64,000 bases of DNA from Ctenosaura bakeri. Its lineage: Eukaryota > Chordata > Lepidosauria > Squamata > Iguanidae. Where the stretch lies: assembly GCA_948474755.1 (NCBI GenBank), contig CAOLHI010000150.1:868001-932000 (forward strand), read 5' to 3'. Shown in pieces: positions 36,349 to 46,714 of this stretch. Each line of letters opens with the position of its first letter. Positions within the stretch are counted from its first letter, which is position 1. The translations under genes and the position numbers were made by a program. Below the pieces are notes generated by a model that was not told the origin of the DNA, ran no database searches, and saw only the letters and a program-made list of their open reading frames with translations.

Positions 36349-36579
36349 CTACCTTGTTTCTTCTGATCCTTTTCTTCTTTGTTCTTCTGTCTCTAAATCC
36401 TGTGAGGAGTTTGTTTCCTCCTCCTCTTCTCCCTCCACCTCTTCCTCGTCTTGATCTTCCTTCTCCACACTTTTTTCTTCTACCTCCTGTCTTCCTTCCA
36501 GTTCTTCTTCTCTTCGTATTTTAGCCATCTCCTGCTTCATTTGTTCCTTCCTACACTTTCTCCTCACGTTTTGTGTATT
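36349..36579 (-). pseudogene. In-frame continuation of L1 ORF1 after a TGA: acidic tail
   Basis: The 76 codons that follow the ORF1 TGA are in the same frame and encode a strongly charged segment. A Lys/Arg/Glu part (RRKCRKEQMKQEMAKIRREE) is followed by a Glu/Asp-rich part with EEEVEGEEEEE, and a stop at 36,349-36,351. The charge pattern continues that of the last residues of ORF1 (PEEEKREEEV). A CGA-to-TGA change at a CpG would explain the interruption. With it the ORF1 product would be about 401 residues, and the ORF1-ORF2 spacer shrinks from 271 to 40 nt, closer to known L1s. The alternative is a genuine stop with acidic 3' sequence by chance. Confidence 0.6.
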
Positions 36580-37554
36580 TCAAACTTCTTCTTCTCTTTT
36601 CTCTTCCTCTGGTTCTCGTGTTATACGTTCTCTTCCAGTTATTTCTTCTTTACGTCTTCTCCAAAAGTCACGTGCTTTCATAACAGTGTTTAGGACAATT
36701 CTCTTCTGATTCCATAAGAAGGAAATGCCTTCCGTTTTCTCCCACGTATATCTGATGTTATGTTCTCTCAACAATTGCGTGAGGAAGTGATAATCTCTCC
36801 TTCTCTTCAACAAAGCTGGATGTACGTCCTTGAAAATTTTAACCTCAACCTCCTCCACTATGAATTTCTTCTCGTAACTACATTGTAGGACCAAGTCCTT
36901 AACTCTTTCTGCAAAGTACACCACGATGTCTCGTGGTATACCTTTGCGCTTCGCGATTGTGGAATTTATCCGGAAAGCTTTATCAATCTCCAGATCAAGT
37001 TGATCCGGAATCCATCCTATAAAACGTGCTAGTGGCGTAATAAGTCTTCTATATAGATCTTCTTGAGTAGTCTCCGGCAATCCTCTTATCTTTAATGATT
37101 TGCTTCTACTTTTTATGTCCATTAATAGTGTCGAACGTTCTAATGATTCTGTCCTCTCTTCGGTTCTCCCCGCCTGGGTTCCCAATTTCTCTGTTTTCTC
37201 TTCCACTCCTTTCACCTTATCATTCAGTTGTTTTAATTCTTTTGAGATGTTATCCAATTTTGTGTTAAAAGTTGCCAATTCTTCTTTCATGTCTGTCTTT
37301 ATTTCCGATCTCATAAGTTTCATTTCAGATCTAACTTCTTTCATTTCATTTTTAAATGTTGTGGTCAATTTCCTTATTTCTTCCATTATACCAAGTCCCA
37401 TATTCTGGCTTGTGCCCTGGTTTTCCGATGTATCCATCTTCATCTCTAAAGTTGTGGGTTTTGTTTCTATCGATGCTCTCCTCTGCAGGAGGGATTGAAT
37501 CTGTGTCTGTGTTTGGGCTCCTGCTCCTGCCTTCCTCTTTCCTGCAGCCATCAT
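36580..37554 (-). CDS. L1 ORF1 protein (RNA-binding chaperone), 324 codons
   Basis: The product would coat L1 RNA as a trimer and act as a nucleic-acid chaperone in the L1 ribonucleoprotein. Residues ~1-50 are basic and Gln/Thr-rich. Residues ~54-150 are a heptad-rich coiled coil rich in Glu/Lys (for example KNEMKEVRSEMK). Residues ~153-225 form the RRM, with SLKIRGLPE at 153-161 and PRDIVVYF near 207-214. Residues ~228-298 are the C-terminal domain, with FKDVHP at 241-246. This is the ORF1p order of vertebrate L1. The frame ends at a TGA (36,580-36,582). The same frame then stays open for another 76 codons to within 40 nt of ORF2, so this stop may be premature (see next entry). The start chosen gives Met-Met at the 5' end. 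It is preceded by AT-rich leader. Confidence 0.9.
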   Translation of the reverse strand: MMAAGKRKAGAGAQTQTQIQSLLQRRASIETKPTTLEMKMDTSENQGTSQNMGLGIMEEIRKLTTTFKNEMKEVRSEMKLMRSEIKTDMKEELATFNTKLDNISKELKQLNDKVKGVEEKTEKLGTQAGRTEERTESLERSTLLMDIKSRSKSLKIRGLPETTQEDLYRRLITPLARFIGWIPDQLDLEIDKAFRINSTIAKRKGIPRDIVVYFAERVKDLVLQCSYEKKFIVEEVEVKIFKDVHPALLKRRRDYHFLTQLLREHNIRYTWEKTEGISFLWNQKRIVLNTVMKARDFWRRRKEEITGRERITREPEEEKREEEV

Positions 37555-38880
37555 TTTGAATACTTTTGATTAAATTTACCACTACTTAGTAGATTAAATT
37601 TAGATTTTAATTTAAATTGAATTTATTTTAAGTTATATTAACTGAATCTAACTTAAACACCAGAACACTAGTATTTCCGTTTATTAATCTTAATTCAATT
37701 TATATAAAAAAGCTCAATTAGTATATTTCACTTAACTTTATTTAGATCGGTTGGACAAACCTATTTAGATTGAATTGTTTAATTATTTAACTATTTTCTT
37801 CTTACCTTCTCCACCTACTCTCTACCTTCTACTACCTGCTAAACCAACTTCCTCTTCCTACTTCTAAACCTTCTTCTAATTCCCACTCACTCACCTTACA
37901 CTCACCTTCTTTCTTTTTTCTTGATTCTTCTTCAAATTCAAATCCTTCCGCTAATTAACTGTACCTATTCCTCAACTCTTTTTCCACCAATTTGATTCCA
38001 AAACACTTATGCAACCCACCTCAATACAGACTTTAAACCACAAACAGACCTTACCAACTGGCACCTAAATGAATTGTTTTTGAATGAGTTGTTGAGTGGA
38101 TTATTTTCAGGGACTATTCAATATCACTTAAATATTACTTAATTACATTATTTCCACAAACTATATTAGCACTTCATATAAAGATCAATCCAATTTTGAC
38201 ATCAATTTCCATTTGAGACTTACCAACACTTTAAGTTAAGTAGTTTAGCTAACGAAAAGGAAAAAGGAGAATAAAGAGAAATCAACAAATTCTGATAGGT
38301 CACCAAAATATAATGAAATTAAAATAAATATTATAAGCTTCAATGAATTAATTAAATTATTGAAAGTTGATTAGCCAAGTGGGGGGGTTAGTAAGAACAA
38401 TAAAATATTACAATGAGATACTTACGATGAAATGTAGCAAAATTTTTAGCTTCCTCACTTTTGAGAGGTTTCACAATATCTCTTTAAAGATAGCCCATTA
38501 TTCTAATGAAACCCCCCCCCACAAGTCTTATCAAATCCTCCCGTTCTCTTCTTGTTTGGACTGTATAGATTATACCGCACTCTTCTGCAAATAGCTCTTC
38601 TGCCTTTAACTAAGTCCTAGATGCTTTCCAAGGCTCTACTCGGCACGTCACTTCCCAGAATCTTCCTTTTTCTCCCCCGTAACCGCGATCACCAGCGCTC
38701 CGCCTCTCCGGCTGCTCAATTCCAATTCCGGACTCAGGGCTCCGAGTACCACAATCTCTCCTTCAACAAAATCTCCCACGTCCCAGTCCTGTTCTTATAG
38801 AAGACGAGGAAAGCTTAATTGTAACCAGCCTCACATGTAGATCTCAAAGTTCTTTCCGTCCGCTCCTCCAACCAATCAGC
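37555..38880 (-). promoter_or_regulatory. L1 5' region with promoter-like signals
   Basis: The half next to ORF1 is AT-rich. The outer 250 bp (38,630-38,880) are GC-rich with several CpGs. On the minus strand the outer end has a CCAAT-box-type ATTGGTTGG at about 38,878-38,867 and a TATA-like CTATAAGAAC at 38,800-38,791, about 70 bp downstream. That spacing is usual for RNA polymerase II promoters. Function is inferred from the motifs only. Confidence 0.55.
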
Positions 38881-38889
38881 ATTTCAGAT

Positions 38890-39247
38890 GATGTCCTCAC
38901 AATCGCGTGATGCTGCCACGGCTGGCAGGTGGTGATCGCGCACTATTTCATTTTTGGCTTGTAGCTGAAAATGGTGCGTGATCATGCATTGCTCCAGGGC
39001 CCCGCGCACACTTACCGTACATGCGGAGCCTCTTGATCCACAGCGCTCGCACTTCCTACCCCAGCACCACCTGGGAAAATGCCCGGCTGCGCTGTGGAAG
39101 GAAGAGGCGGAGTCCTCATGCTGCCTGCTGGCTGGCAGGCAGCAACTGCAGAGCTGAAACAGCCGGGACACGAGAGCCTCTTGTAAGAGGCTGTTTGCGT
39201 GATCCCTGCTCCCCAGTGCCAAGAAAAGGTAAGTTGTGGAAAGGGCC
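38890..39247. mobile_element. GC-rich MITE with GGCC terminus, copy lacking its left end
   Basis: From CTCACAATCGCGTGA onward it parallels 41,798-42,138 in the same order: TTTCATTTTTGG, AAATGGTGCGTGATC, ACTTACCGTACATGCGGAG, GCGCTCGCACTTCCTACCCC and a right end of GTTGTGGAAAGGGCC. The left ~80 bp with the terminal repeat are missing exactly where the L1 5' region stops. Long open frames here (up to 155 codons) are by-products of GC content. Confidence 0.75.
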
Positions 39248-39251
39248 CTAG

Positions 39252-40289
39252 ATTTACAGTGCTCCTTACCCACAGATTTGTCTCTCCCCTCCACAAAAAC
39301 AAAACAAACCTCTGGAGAGTGCAGCAATTCACTGAGATTCTGAGATTTCATCTGGTGCCCTAAGACCTGGCAAAACTATGGGACCAAGGAATCTTCTTGA
39401 TCTATACACTCCCTGTCACATTTCCATCAGGAGTTGCCAGGATGCATCTGACTCTATACCTTGACCAAGCTCAAGGACAGGAGACAGACAGGCAGGCAAA
39501 GAAAGGGATGTTGAAAATTTCTTCTGTAATGGCTCTCCAAACTCAAGATCTAGTATTGCTCTGTTCAATAAAAATAAATTCTACATAAAGAAGCGGGGGG
39601 TGGGGGTGGGAACCATGGAGGATCATGACCTGGAATAACGCAGTCATACTGGTAAAGATTTAATTTATTATAACTGACCTAGTCAAATTCAAATTCATCT
39701 TAGTGATAACAATGAGTCCCTGAATCAAAGTAGGGAATACTTTTCAGTTTCAGAACCCCCCAAATGACTTTTGAGTTATTTTATGAACAATCTATATAGT
39801 TCTCGAAGAGCAAAACTGTCATAGCACTGAAGACAAACAAAATGCTGGGTTGTATTGCTAAGGGGACAGAATATAAATCAGTACTGGAGAAATCATTTCA
39901 ATCTAGAGTGGCAGTTACTCCTCACCTTGAATCCAGGATGAAGTGTTGGTGTTCTTTTACCTAGCAAAGTATACTAGTGACTTTGAGAGAAAAGCATAAA
40001 CCAGAAAGCAAAGGACATCAGGCTTCAGGGATTTATGGCCAAAAAGAAAGGAAAAATGGAATATATTTACACTGAAAAGAAGATAGACTTGCTTAGGGAA
40101 GGGATCTTTTCCCCTATAGTGTTAAAGCAATGATATGCTCCTTGAAAATATAATCCTGTAACATTTCTGCAGATGAAAAATAAGCAGTATTAGGGCTGAA
40201 AAAATACATATTTCCATGTCCTTGACAAGAAAAGATATCCTGAAACATGTAAGAAAAAATGACCATCAACTATGAGTTTCTTTAATATT
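39252..40289. other. Unassigned stretch with one G-rich tract
   Basis: GGGGGGTGGGGGTGGG at about 39,595-39,610 is the only striking feature and might form a G-quadruplex. No gene was recognised. Confidence 0.45.
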
Positions 40290-40510
40290 TCAGATTTTTT
40301 TTCTGAAAATTTTTCTTCACAAATAACGTTGGTTCTCACGCAAAATGTAACATTTTATGCAGAAAACTGTGTAAAAAAATTCTTTGTAGAAAACACACTG
40401 TTTTTTGTGCAGAAATTTTCTGTGTAAAATTTGTTTTTGTATAAAAAACAACTTTTTCATGAAAACATCTGCAAGAAGAAACTCTCAGAATCTTGTCCAA
40501 GGGAGAAAAC
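40290..40510. repeat. Degenerate repeats of a TTTTTTGTGCAGAAA-like unit
   Basis: Recurring units: CATTTTATGCAGAAAACTGTG, TTCTTTGTAGAAAACAC, GTTTTTTGTGCAGAAATTTTC. Related to the cluster at 8,360-8,680. Confidence 0.5.
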
Positions 40511-41717
40511 TTTTGAAAGTATTTGTTCTCTTGTCCAAGAACATAAATGAACAGATGAACAGAATGAACCCTGCCCCCCAGTTCAATTCTTACGAGTAAT
40601 CAGAGAAGAAAAAACATAACCCATATAGAAACCAAATGATGCATAATATAGTAAACAAAGAAAGGAGTAATATAAATTCAAATTAACCCTCATAAGGTAT
40701 CTTGAACTTCAAAACTAGTTTATGCAAAGTGTGATGCAGCCCTCCTATTGTGAGCAAAGAGCCCAGACAGAATCCATCTTACAAATGAATAACTTCCCCT
40801 ATGGAAGAAGTGGGACATTTTTGTCTGATGTGCTATATCTGCATTCAGTTCAAGGTCATGGAAGTGGAGTTGCTCATCTGGTGTCATTGCACATGTGGAT
40901 TTTTGGCTGGTGTGTATTCAGTTCCTGCTGCTGCAACTGGTAGCAATACTCATCTAGTTGCACATTCAGTCACACATTTGGTTGATCACTTAGTTGCCAT
41001 GCAACACACAGACTGAACAAGCAGAATCAACACATAACTCCACATACAGAGATTTATACTATATAACCCTGATGTAGGATCTCAGCCATGAAAGGTTTCA
41101 GTTTGCTTATTTCAGAAGTAATGAGTTGTAAAATATGTAGTTACCCCTGATGAGTTTCCCTTTGGGAAGAAGAATAGAGGCTTGATGAAGCAACATTTCA
41201 AAAGCAAAGTAACTAGTAGGACAAAGCGTACATTTTTTTAAAAACCGGGAGATGTTTTTGTGTTACTTTCTGGTTGTTATTAAAGTGCATTTTAAGATAT
41301 ATTTAGTGGGAATCAATTTATGGAAAAGGTGTATATACATTTAACTTTTCAGATGACTACTAATGTAATTTTAGGTTACTTCAGTCTTTTAGTAAGTAAG
41401 CTGTCCTTTGTTCTAAATGTTATTTGTTTTGGTTTTATTGAGTTATTATCGATCCTTTGTTAACTGTTCTTGAAGCCTCTAGGGTCAAAAAGCTAGACAG
41501 AATTACATAAATATTCAAGCAACAAAAATGCCCTTTGGTTTAACATCTTGTTTTAAAGATGGTCTGTGTTTAGTCAAATTCTGAAGTGTCATGAAATCAT
41601 TTACCACAATACATTATTTTTAAACTACGGTTATGGTATGGTATCTTTGTTGTGGTTACTTCAACAAAAGATTCTTTACAAACTGAGAAACAGACTGGAA
41701 AATCTAAGCTCAACAAA
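40511..41717. other. Unassigned stretch
   Basis: Contains CATTTGGTTGATCACTTAGT-like short tandem similarity near 40,940-41,005. No gene or repeat end was recognised. Confidence 0.4.
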
Positions 41718-42138
41718 GGCCCTTTTCACACAACATTTTCATTGCGAAAGAGGGCCTGGAGCATTGCACGATTGTGAGGAGCGATCTGCACAATGCACTC
41801 ACAATCGCGTGACTCTCCAGGGGCCAGCAGGCACTAATTGCACACCTTTTCATTTTTGGGTAGAAGACGAAAATGGTGTGTGATCGCGCAGTGCTCCCAG
41901 GCTCCATGCACACTTACCTGGCGTGCGGAGCCTCCAGAGCTGTGCTGGTCGCGCTTCCTGCCCCAGCACAGCCTGGGAAAGTCCCAAGCTGCACTGCAGA
42001 AGGAAAAGGTGGGGCTCTCGTGTGAGCAGGCAGCTCGTGTGGAGCCGAAGGACCCCGGGTGCAAGATCCTCTCGCCAGAGGCTGCTCATGTGATCCCCGC
42101 ACCCCAGCACCGGAAGAAGGTAAGGTGCGGAAAGGGCC
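41718..42138. mobile_element. GC-rich MITE with GGCC termini, complete copy
   Basis: The ends are GGCCCTTTTCACAC and, inverted, GTGCGGAAAGGGCC, with AAA on both outer sides (possible 3-bp target duplication). The body is GC- and CpG-rich (CACAATCGCGTGA, GTCGCGCTTCCTGCCCCAGC). It aligns with 38,890-39,247 in the same orientation and partly with 42,917-43,030 in reverse orientation. It encodes no transposase. Open frames of 67-137 codons overlap on both strands and are not believed. Confidence 0.8.
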
Positions 42139-42599
42139 AAAGTCTGTGGAAAATAAACAAACTGGTAGCATCTTTCAAACTCTTGGAAGTCATTGATCAA
42201 AACTGACACTGTCATAAATAAATCATTTCTTAGGTGTTGTACCCCCAGATTGACATGATTCATTCTCTAAGGACCACCTCTACACTGCAAAGTTTTGGGT
42301 CAATCCAATGAGTAGGTTCGTGAGTATAAGCCACAAAATCTACTGCCCCATTTCTGGTTACACTGGGAAAATGTCTGAAAGATTTTTTGCTCTTGTGAAA
42401 AGAAAACCAAAAATTAGGGCATAAAAAAAATCATTGTCCTTTTTTGTGTGTGTGCCAAAAATAGAGCTAGAATTCAACAGGTACTAGTTAGTTGTGTAAC
42501 TGCCATAGTTGCATAACTCAGTAGCATTTTCTGGCCTGACTCCTTGCCAAACTTAGTTTACTGGGAAATGCTAAGAGAAGTGGGCTGTTGGTGATTGGG

Positions 42600-43199
42600 A
42601 CACAAGTGGACAACTTTTCCAATCCACTCCCTCCAGCCAGCAAGGTGCTGACAAGGTAGTGCTATAGGGTCCTGCTTCTGATCATCAGAGCCTTGCTGGC
42701 TGGTAGGAGGAGGGTGGAAACAACATCCAATTGTACCTCGACCATTGGCAGAATGGATCCCCTTCTCTCCATATGGCTGATGCTGATAAAGTAGCTCAGG
42801 AGATGGTTACTGCAGGTTAACAGATCCTGGCAGCATCCCATGGAGAACCTGGTAGAACCTCTCCAAGGAGGGGAGTGTGACAGGAATGCTTCTCTCTGCA
42901 CCAGCTGCCTGCAGGAATGGAGGAGGCAAGATGGTCACACTTCTTCCTTCTGCTGCAAAGCTGGGCACTGTCCCAGGCTGCCCTGGGGCAGGAATTGTGG
43001 CCATCGCACTTCCTGAACCTCCATAGCTCAAGTAAGTGCAGGAGGGTGGTGGGAGGGCTATATGATTTCTGGTCATTGACAGGTGAAGCCTGGGAAAAGA
43101 AGAACGATGGGACCCAGACAACGTTGTTTATAAGTGTTGTCCAGGTCCCATCCTTCTCCTGTCCCCAATGCAGGACAATGGCATCATGCAGAAAGGGCC
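42600..43199. mobile_element. GC-rich MITE relative, left end not resolved
   Basis: TTCCTTCTGCTGCAAAGCTG, CCCAGGCTGCCCTGGGGCAG and AAGTAAGTGCAGG (42,940-43,045) correspond to the reverse complement of 41,900-42,010. The right end is CATGCAGAAAGGGCC, the shared terminus. The left end is not seen. The region at 42,840-42,960 also matches 52,740-52,830. Confidence 0.6.
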
Positions 43200-43592
43200 A
43201 TAGAATCATAAGAGTCGGAAAAGATCACAGTGGCCATAGGGTCCAACCCCCTGCCATGGACAAATACATGATCAAACATTCCTGACAGATAGCTATACGT
43301 TCTCTGTTTAAAAATGCTCCAAGGAAAGAGACTTCACCATACTCCAAGGCAATATATTCCACTGTTGAATTGTGCTTACCATCAGCAAGTTTTACTAATG
43401 TTTAGATGGAATCTCTTTTCCCAAAGTTTGAAGCCTTTGTTCCAGCAGAAAACAGGCTTGCTCCATCTTCCATGATATCTCTTCAAATATTTTAACATGG
43501 CTATCATGTCACATCTTAACTTTCTCTACTCCAGGCTAAACATACCCAGCTCCCTAAGTCACCTCTCATAGGGCATGGTCCCAGTGGTGCAA
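43200..43592 (-). mobile_element. CR1 LINE, 3' end
   Basis: The plus strand begins with TAGAATCATAAGAGTCGGAA, the antisense of the CR1 terminal repeats. It continues with GGTCCAACCCCCTGCCATGG, CTCTGTTTAAAAATGCTCCA, ATATTCCACTGTTGAATTG, GGAATCTCTTTTCCC and CCAGGCTAAACATACCCAGC. This is the classic 3' part of CR1 in reverse. It directly adjoins the right end of the preceding MITE. Confidence 0.92.
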
Positions 43593-43854
43593 TACAGGTT
43601 TCCTATGGATGTGTAACTCCATCTGTAAGTCTGACCCTGAATTGTGGACTAAGTTTTTGTGTAAAAACTTTTCATAAAATTTTCTCAAATATTTTTTGAA
43701 TAAAAAAGATTTATCATTAGACAATATGCAAAAAATAAATAAATCACCCTTTCATAATACTGTGCCACACAGAAAAAGCCTTTGAAGTTTTTCATCCTCA
43801 TATGCAGCAATCAAATAAGTAAATATTTACATTCCTGTTTCAGAAATCGGTAAT

Positions 43855-43985
43855 TTTGAATTTGAGATATATGTAATTTTTAAAATTTTAATTGAGTGCT
43901 CTTATGTAGATTGTTAGCTGCCCTGAGATCCTCTCAGAAATCTTGGGATAAAAATTGAACCACCACCAGCAGCAGCAATGATTGA
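43855..43985 (+). mobile_element. L2-type LINE, 3' terminus
   Basis: GTTAGCTGCCCTGAGATCCT and CTTGGGATAAAAATTGAACC, followed by (ACC)n/(AGC)n, is the L2 3' end on the plus strand. Confidence 0.6.
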
Positions 43986-43997
43986 ACAAATATCATA

Positions 43998-44199
43998 TGC
44001 TATTTCTGCACTGCACTGTTATAGTGCTATTATTCAATTTTCAACATCCTATGGAATCCTGGGGTTTGCAGTTTAGGGAGGGGCCTTTAGAATTCTCAGC
44101 CAGAGAGCTCTTTGGTCCCAGTAAACTCCAAATCCCAGACTTCCACAGGATGCTGAAAGTGGAATAATAGCACTATAACAGTGTGGTGTGGAAATGGCC
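43998..44199. mobile_element. Palindromic MITE with GGCC termini, type P
   Basis: TGCTATTTCTGCAC on the left (decayed) and GTGTGGAAATGGCC on the right. The two halves are complementary over most of their length: GTTATAGTGCTATTATTC and AATAATAGCACTATAACA, then CAACATCCTATGGAATCCTG and CACAGGATGCTGAAAG. Each end is bordered by ATA. Nearly the same element lies at 46,715-46,916. Confidence 0.85.
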
Positions 44200-46714
44200 A
44201 TAGAATCTTGTATAGTTTTAAAGAGTGCCAAGTTAGTTTAATTTTCTTTATGTAAGTACAGTGGATCTCATCCCTGCTGTGGTTTCTCTGTCCAGTAATG
44301 TTTTAAGCAGCCATGCAGGTTGACAGTATGGACTGGATCTTATTTGAGTAGAAGTGCATAAGGTCCCATTTATGTCTGTTAAACTCCATTGAGACAAATG
44401 CAACACAGTTAGTAAATCTTTTCTAATGTGCATTTAACAAAATGATTCTTAATGAGTATTTGCAATTGTCACTAGGTTGATATCACACAATTAGAAAGGA
44501 TTAACTGGAGCCACAAGGAAGTATTTCCAAAGAGACAGCATGTGGGCATCTTGCTTAATTGTCCAAATTCTTTATTGAAGGCTGATATTTGTGTAGCCAA
44601 GGGAAAATGTGTATTCTCAGATGCTAATGAAAACCTTTCAACAAAAACATTAGAATGATCCTTGTGTTAATAACTGGTTTCATAAAAGTGTTGTAATGGA
44701 TATTTTCAAGCATCTGTTTACTTACATATTTTTGTGTAATCATAACAAATAGATAACAAAGTCATCAGGACACAAATCATGGGATGATTTGTGACCGGGG
44801 CACTATTTTAGAAATCACTTCACGGAGGAGAAAGTATTATATTCAGTGTTGTTGAAATGTGATGACATGCTAAGGGCAATATGAACAATGAGGTTATCAG
44901 CCATTCTTGTAAAGTAAATGATGGTTTTGGTATATCTATCTAGCATGCAGGCTTATTTTACTTGTACATATAATAGTGCATTGAACCAGAGGTTGGGCTG
45001 CAGCTGTATGAAGTTTTGAACACAAATCTTGAGGTTCCCTGGAGTAAAGAAATACCTTTTAAACCAGGCTATACATGTACAGTAGAACAATATACTGTAG
45101 TCTAAAATACCTGATGAAATTGTTGCTGGCCCACAAACAAGAGAGATGTAGTGAAACAAGTAATTTGTTCTTCATTTTTGAGATAAGAGAAAAACTAGCT
45201 GACTTACTGCTGCCTCAGACTCTCATTTTACATTTAAGCAGCTTGTTTCACTGAGAAGACTCAGGAATGTGACTGGTAATTGAGATTTTTTTTTTTAAAA
45301 AAATGGGCTGCGAACTGGAAAGGACATTTTACAATAGTTAAATAATGTAACAAATTATGTTCCTTAGTTCTCCTTAGGAATCTGCCTTCTGCGTTTACTG
45401 GAAAAATTAGGTTGACATTTAAAGTTTAAATAATACACAGGCTATTTTCAAGACATTGTTCTCCAATGTAAATTAAAATGTTAACATTGTGCGAAACTCT
45501 CTAATGTTAAAAAGAATGTGCCTTGGGGACCTTTTCCTTTAAATGCAGTGCAGGAACATTTTTTTAAAAATGCTCTACGATAAAAAGAATACAGATGATT
45601 CATAATTAACAGACTTTCAGTTCTGTTGCCAGACACATAGCTTCCTTAAATTTAAGAAATAATCTTAACATTTCCTTAATGAAAAACAGGACTTCCATAA
45701 TACGATTTCAGTTATAAGATCTAGCTGGCATATAATTTTTCCTGAATTTTGCTGTTTGCTAAACCAGAAATAATTTTTTTTAAAAAAAAATCTGATTTGC
45801 TTGGTGAAATGTACTGCATATCAAAAAAAGGTGCACTGGAACAGGAATGGTAAAAAATATATTCTAATTACTAAATAATTTTACAGCTTTTGACCTAATC
45901 TTTCCCTCACACGTCTATAGGTTTAACTATAGTTGGATTTAACCTATGTGTAAGATCTGGTAAGTGCAGCAGCTTTGTAACTGTGAAATCTATGCTGCAG
46001 TGAGACTATGAGCCAAATATATTTCAACCAAAATATTTAAACCCTATATTTGAAAACAGCAGTGGAAAATAGCAAATATATACATGCAGAAAGAAAAAAA
46101 ACCCATGAAGATAATCTACTGTTCTCAGGAGGAAAAATGGATTCCAGAGTAATTCTGACTGCAGGATTTTATCCATAGCTATATTTCACACTTGTAAAAA
46201 TCCACTGATGTGAATATGGAGTGATATGGCACTTTTCTTTTCCAGATATGAGGCTCTTCCAGACAGTCAACCCCCACTCAACAGACATAAACACAACACA
46301 CACTCTCTCTCATACACACAAGTACCACAGGCAACTGGCTTGATGACAGATCTGCAACTTAACAGCTAGGCCATGTTAGATGTATACATGTGTATGACAA
46401 TGCATACATATAATGGGACAGCATGTTTCAAGATTTTTTAAGCAATAGTCATGTTCTATTACAGTAGTAATTAAGCAAAGTAGACAGACAAAGGAGCAAA
46501 GCATATCTGGGGAAATTTCATCATCTTATGGACTACATTCCTTGTTGGGTAACTTCCTGGGAATTTGAAGCCAAGAATGGGTAGGGCCAAAGTAAAATAT
46601 ACGTGAGGTCAAACCCTATATACACTCATTTCTCCACAAACTTCTGTTCATATGTATCAATATAGTGATACACCTGCATTTACATATCACAGCAACACTC
46701 CTCTTTTTGACTTA
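44200..46714. other. Unassigned AT-rich stretch, complex sequence
   Basis: These 2.5 kb contain no recognisable repeat, unusual for this window. Segments 44,440-44,860 and 45,200-45,560 are complex and free of low-complexity sequence, so conserved non-coding DNA is possible but unproven. Confidence 0.4.

Larger units (their letters stand above)
32091..38880 (-). mobile_element. L1 LINE, full-length or near full-length, recent
   Basis: In transcript order it has about 1.3 kb of 5' sequence (38,880-37,555, GC-rich at its outer end), ORF1 (37,554-36,580 plus an in-frame extension), a 40-nt spacer, ORF2 (36,308-32,542, one frameshift), a 3' UTR of about 450 bp and a terminal A-run (T-run on the plus strand at 32,091-32,100). 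The domain content of endonuclease, reverse transcriptase and Cys/His knuckle is that of L1. Only two disabling changes are apparent, so the insertion is young compared with everything else in the window. The exact 5' limit is uncertain because no convincing target duplication is visible and the copy abuts a MITE that has lost its left end. Confidence 0.93.

Noticed and set aside
36342..36693. Plus-strand frames within the L1
   Set aside because: They are shadows of the minus-strand ORF1 and its extension.
38884..39351. 155-codon minus-strand frame
   Set aside because: It falls in a MITE copy, and no domain or conserved counterpart was recognised.
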